Of a stretch of 9,496 bases of DNA, positions 7,064 through 9,496 are shown one piece after another. Below the pieces are notes generated by a model. It did no database searches and was not told the DNA's origin. It saw nothing but the letters and a program-made list of their open reading frames with translations. Source of the stretch: Bacteroidales bacterium (GTDB taxonomy: Bacteria > Bacteroidota > Bacteroidia > Bacteroidales > UBA7960); NCBI GenBank assembly GCA_007123065.1, contig SKSI01000174.1, forward strand, positions 1 to 9,496, written 5' to 3'. Within the stretch, counting starts at the first letter, position 1. Each line of letters starts with the position of its first letter. Both the position numbers and the translations under genes were made by a program.

Positions 7064-8473
7064 ATGACAAGGTATTTTAAAAATCGCATTCTGATTTTCC
7101 TTTCAATTCTACTAATTACATTTTCCTTTTCTTCCTGTGGTTTGTTTCAGACAGAAAGTTCAAGAACAACAGGCTGGAATCTGGGTGACCCCGAAATCGG
7201 TGAATTTGGCAGATCCGGTGTTCGCGTTCAGGATCCCGGTCCGGGAATGGTATCTATTGAAGGAGGAACGTTTTTAATGGGAAGAACGGATGAAGATGTT
7301 CTTTCTGACTGGAACAACATTCCACGCAGAGTGAGTGTCGCCTCATTTTTTATGGATGAAACAGAAATCAGTAATTTTGAATACAGGGAGTACCTCCACT
7401 GGTTAAACCGTGTTTTTGGGGGCAATCATCAGAGATACCTGGATGCACTGCCTGATACGCTCGTTTGGCGGGATCCACTTGCCTACAATGAACCGTTTGT
7501 TGAGAACTATCTCCGACACCCGGCTTACGATGATTATCCGGTTGTTGGCGTTAGCTGGGTACAGGCAGCAAACTATGCTGCATGGCGTACTGACAGAGTC
7601 AACGAATGGGTTTTGATCCAGAACGGATATTTGGAAATAAATGTGGATGATCAGACTCCCGGTAACCACTTCACCACCCTGGGTTATTTGTCAGGAGCTT
7701 ATGAAGGCCTTGTTCGTGAAGACTTACAGCGCAGGGTTCGATGGGAAGATGGACTCCTGTTTCCGCGGTACCGTTTGCCCACTGAGGCAGAATGGGAATA
7801 TGCTGCTTTGGGACTCATTGGAAGCACTGATGGCGAATTACAGGTAAACAGAAGAGTATACCCATGGGAAGGTAGTAATGTCAGAAGTACCGACAGAAGA
7901 AGTGGCGGTGCCTTTTTAGCAAACTTTCAACGCGGTCCGGGAGACCTGAGCGGTATAGCAGGTGTAGATATCGGAAGCGGTGATATCACCATGCCGGTTT
8001 ACTCTTTCAAACCAAACGACTTTGGACTTTATAATATGGCCGGCAATGTGAATGAATGGGTTAAAGATGTTTACAGGCCGCTTTCCCATGAAACAGTGGC
8101 AGAATTCCGTCCCTACAGGGGCAATGTATTCATGACGATAGCAAGAGATGAAGGTGGCAACATTTTGTTCGATGAAGAAGGCAATGTAATTTATGAAGAG
8201 ATCGCGGAAGGAGAGAGAAACTACCGGCAGGGTGATTACATTAACTATCGTGACGGCGACAGCATGTCTGCCATTTCCGAAGATTTTCCGGTTTACCCTG
8301 AAAATCAAACGCTGATCACAAATCAAAGCAGGGTATACAAAGGAGGAGGCTGGAGAGATCGCGTATACTGGCTTTCTCCTGCAACACGCAGACACCTGGA
8401 TCAAAATAAAGCAACCAACGATATTGGCTTCCGCTGTGCAATGGATCAGATCGGTGGCACACAATCCCGATGA
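7064..8473 (+). CDS. gldJ: GldJ, T9SS/gliding-motility lipoprotein with formylglycine-generating-enzyme fold
   Basis: GldJ is an outer-membrane lipoprotein required in Flavobacterium for gliding and for stability of other T9SS proteins such as GldK. The 469-residue product begins with a lipoprotein signal ending FSSC, with the lipidated cysteine at residue 25. A sulfatase-modifying-factor (FGE-type) domain fills about 60-460: EGGTFLMG (66-73), RLPTEAEWEYAA (237-248), GLYNMAGNVNEW (321-332), GGGWRDR (427-433) and GFRC (455-458). The segments RTTGWN and DEDVLSDWNNIPRR favour GldJ over the paralog GldK. True FGE enzymes carry two catalytic cysteines in GGSWxC...YC; here Arg431 and Trp436 stand at those places, so it is probably a structural pseudoenzyme. 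Only 11 residues follow Cys458. The segment at about 345-415 is acidic and Tyr/Gly-rich, lying between conserved blocks. It follows the PorP-like gene by 33 bp and overlaps murF by 4 bp. Confidence 0.92.
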   Translation: MTRYFKNRILIFLSILLITFSFSSCGLFQTESSRTTGWNLGDPEIGEFGRSGVRVQDPGPGMVSIEGGTFLMGRTDEDVLSDWNNIPRRVSVASFFMDETEISNFEYREYLHWLNRVFGGNHQRYLDALPDTLVWRDPLAYNEPFVENYLRHPAYDDYPVVGVSWVQAANYAAWRTDRVNEWVLIQNGYLEINVDDQTPGNHFTTLGYLSGAYEGLVREDLQRRVRWEDGLLFPRYRLPTEAEWEYAALGLIGSTDGELQVNRRVYPWEGSNVRSTDRRSGGAFLANFQRGPGDLSGIAGVDIGSGDITMPVYSFKPNDFGLYNMAGNVNEWVKDVYRPLSHETVAEFRPYRGNVFMTIARDEGGNILFDEEGNVIYEEIAEGERNYRQGDYINYRDGDSMSAISEDFPVYPENQTLITNQSRVYKGGGWRDRVYWLSPATRRHLDQNKATNDIGFRCAMDQIGGTQSR

Positions 8474-9496
8474 ATATTCTCATCCAAAAACTATTGGATC
8501 TTATAACCCGGGGCAGCAAAATATGCATCGACAGCCGAAAAGCTGAACGGGGAAGTATCTTTTTTGCAATTAAAGGAGAGAATTTTGACGGCAATCGCTT
8601 TGCTGCGGATGCATTGCTTGCCGGCTGCAGCTTGGCAATCATTGACGACCCCACAATCAACAAAGACGATCGCTACATCCTTGTTGATCACGCAGAATCT
8701 TTCCTGCAGGAAGTTGCAACAGCCTATCGGAATCAATTCACTTTCCCGTTCCTGGGCATCACCGGCACAAATGGTAAAACCACTACAAAAGAATTGTGCC
8801 AGGCCGTTCTTTCCAGAAAATTTAACTCTTATGCAACAGAAGGAAATCTCAACAATCACATCGGTGTTCCTGTCACAATCCTATCATTGAAACATGAACA
8901 TGAAATTGCCGTTATTGAAATGGGTGCCAACCATGTGGGAGAGATTGCCGTATTAAGCGAAATAGCCGGTCCAACACTCGGACTGATCACCAATATTGGA
9001 AAAGCACATCTTGAAGGATTCGGAAGCGTTGATAACATTGAAACAGCAAAAACAGAACTCTACCGTTTTGTGCAAAAACAAACAGGTACGCTATTTGTCA
9101 ACGGCGACGATGCGCGCATGATTAAATATGCCGCTTACCCTAACACCGTGGTATATGGAAAGGAAAATGACTTCCACTGCAGCGGTACTGTCACGAAACA
9201 TACACCCTTCCTTGAAGTCTCTTTTCAGACCAATCAACCTTTTGGTACATCAAATGAAAAAGTTTCAGGAACGGTCCGGACAAAACTAACCGGAAGTTAT
9301 AATTTTGGCAATGTGATGGCCGCAATTACAACCGGATTGTACTTTGGAGTCTCAAGAGAAGAGATCATCCGGGCTATTGGGACGTATACACCAACCAATA
9401 ACCGGTCACAGATCATCCATACCAAATACAACACCCTGCTGATGGATGCCTACAATGCCAATCCGACCAGCATGGCAGCCGCATTGGAGAACTTCA
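8470..9496 (+). CDS. murF: MurF, UDP-MurNAc-tripeptide:D-Ala-D-Ala ligase (3' end missing)
   Basis: MurF is the cytoplasmic ATP-dependent ligase that adds D-Ala-D-Ala to the UDP-MurNAc-tripeptide, the last soluble step of peptidoglycan precursor synthesis. The frame is open from the ATG at 8470 to the window edge (342 codons); family members are about 430-450 residues, so roughly 90-100 are missing. Visible motifs in order: DSRK (21-24) and IFFAIKGENFDGN (30-42) of the UDP-binding domain; the P-loop ITGTNGKTTTKE (97-108); EGNLNNHIGVP (124-134); IEMGANHVGEI (149-159); NIGKAHLEGFGS (175-186); AKTEL (193-197) with the probable carbamylated Lys194; TGSYNFGN; and DAYNANPTSM near the edge. The last motif and the GNLNNHIG form favour MurF over MurC, MurD or MurE. 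Its ATG overlaps the gldJ stop as ATGA, which implies co-transcription and translational coupling. Confidence 0.95.
   Translation, partial: MNILIQKLLDLITRGSKICIDSRKAERGSIFFAIKGENFDGNRFAADALLAGCSLAIIDDPTINKDDRYILVDHAESFLQEVATAYRNQFTFPFLGITGTNGKTTTKELCQAVLSRKFNSYATEGNLNNHIGVPVTILSLKHEHEIAVIEMGANHVGEIAVLSEIAGPTLGLITNIGKAHLEGFGSVDNIETAKTELYRFVQKQTGTLFVNGDDARMIKYAAYPNTVVYGKENDFHCSGTVTKHTPFLEVSFQTNQPFGTSNEKVSGTVRTKLTGSYNFGNVMAAITTGLYFGVSREEIIRAIGTYTPTNNRSQIIHTKYNTLLMDAYNANPTSMAAALENF

Noticed and set aside
7916..8464. A 182-codon minus-strand frame opposite gldJ
   Set aside because: It is antisense to gldJ, lacks a signal or domain, and has no promoter-like motif; a shadow frame.
1..9496. tRNA, rRNA, insertion sequence or attachment site
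   Set aside because: No cloverleaf-like segment, transposase, terminal inverted repeats or target duplications were seen on reading both strands; the intergenic space is small and accounted for.

Overview
The window is chromosomal DNA of a member of the Bacteroidota. It carries three recognisable components of the type IX secretion system (T9SS) and gliding machinery (PorU, PorV, GldJ) plus a PorP/SprF-family protein. Candidate promoters match the Bacteroidota -7 consensus TAnnTTTG, no start has a well-placed Shine-Dalgarno motif, and base composition is moderate. The genus cannot be read from the sequence. Gene families were assigned from recognised motifs and remembered family layouts, not from a database search.

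Layout: (i) 1-415, minus strand, the N-terminal 138 codons of ispF (non-mevalonate isoprenoid pathway), running off the left edge. (ii) 446-1657, minus, porV. (iii) 1658-1936, a porU-porV spacer holding a candidate porV promoter, a tandem array of an 8-bp unit, and a 157-nt stretch with no C on the plus strand (no G in the transcript). (iv) 1937-5809, minus, porU, the C25-type T9SS sortase. (v) 5810-6040, a divergent intergenic region with TATATTTG boxes on both strands. (vi) 6041-7030, plus, a PorP/SprF-family outer-membrane protein, probably starting at TTG. (vii) 7064-8473, plus, the lipoprotein gene gldJ. (viii) 8470-9496, plus, murF (peptidoglycan precursor ligase), overlapping the gldJ stop by four bases and running off the right edge.

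How the genes fit together: PorV is an outer-membrane barrel that carries T9SS cargo to PorU, which removes the C-terminal sorting domain and attaches the cargo to a surface anchor. GldJ is an outer-membrane lipoprotein, related by fold to formylglycine-generating enzymes, needed for T9SS assembly and gliding. PorP/SprF proteins associate with the trans-envelope complex or serve particular cargo. Two housekeeping genes, ispF and murF, flank the secretion block and are tightly spaced with it.

The locus is a known system, not a new one. The least ordinary signal is the porU-porV spacer: G-free, C-rich RNA with a UC step every 8 nt directly after the porU stop, followed by a promoter-like motif ahead of porV. 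That arrangement suggests a Rho-type termination or processing element and a separate porV transcription unit.
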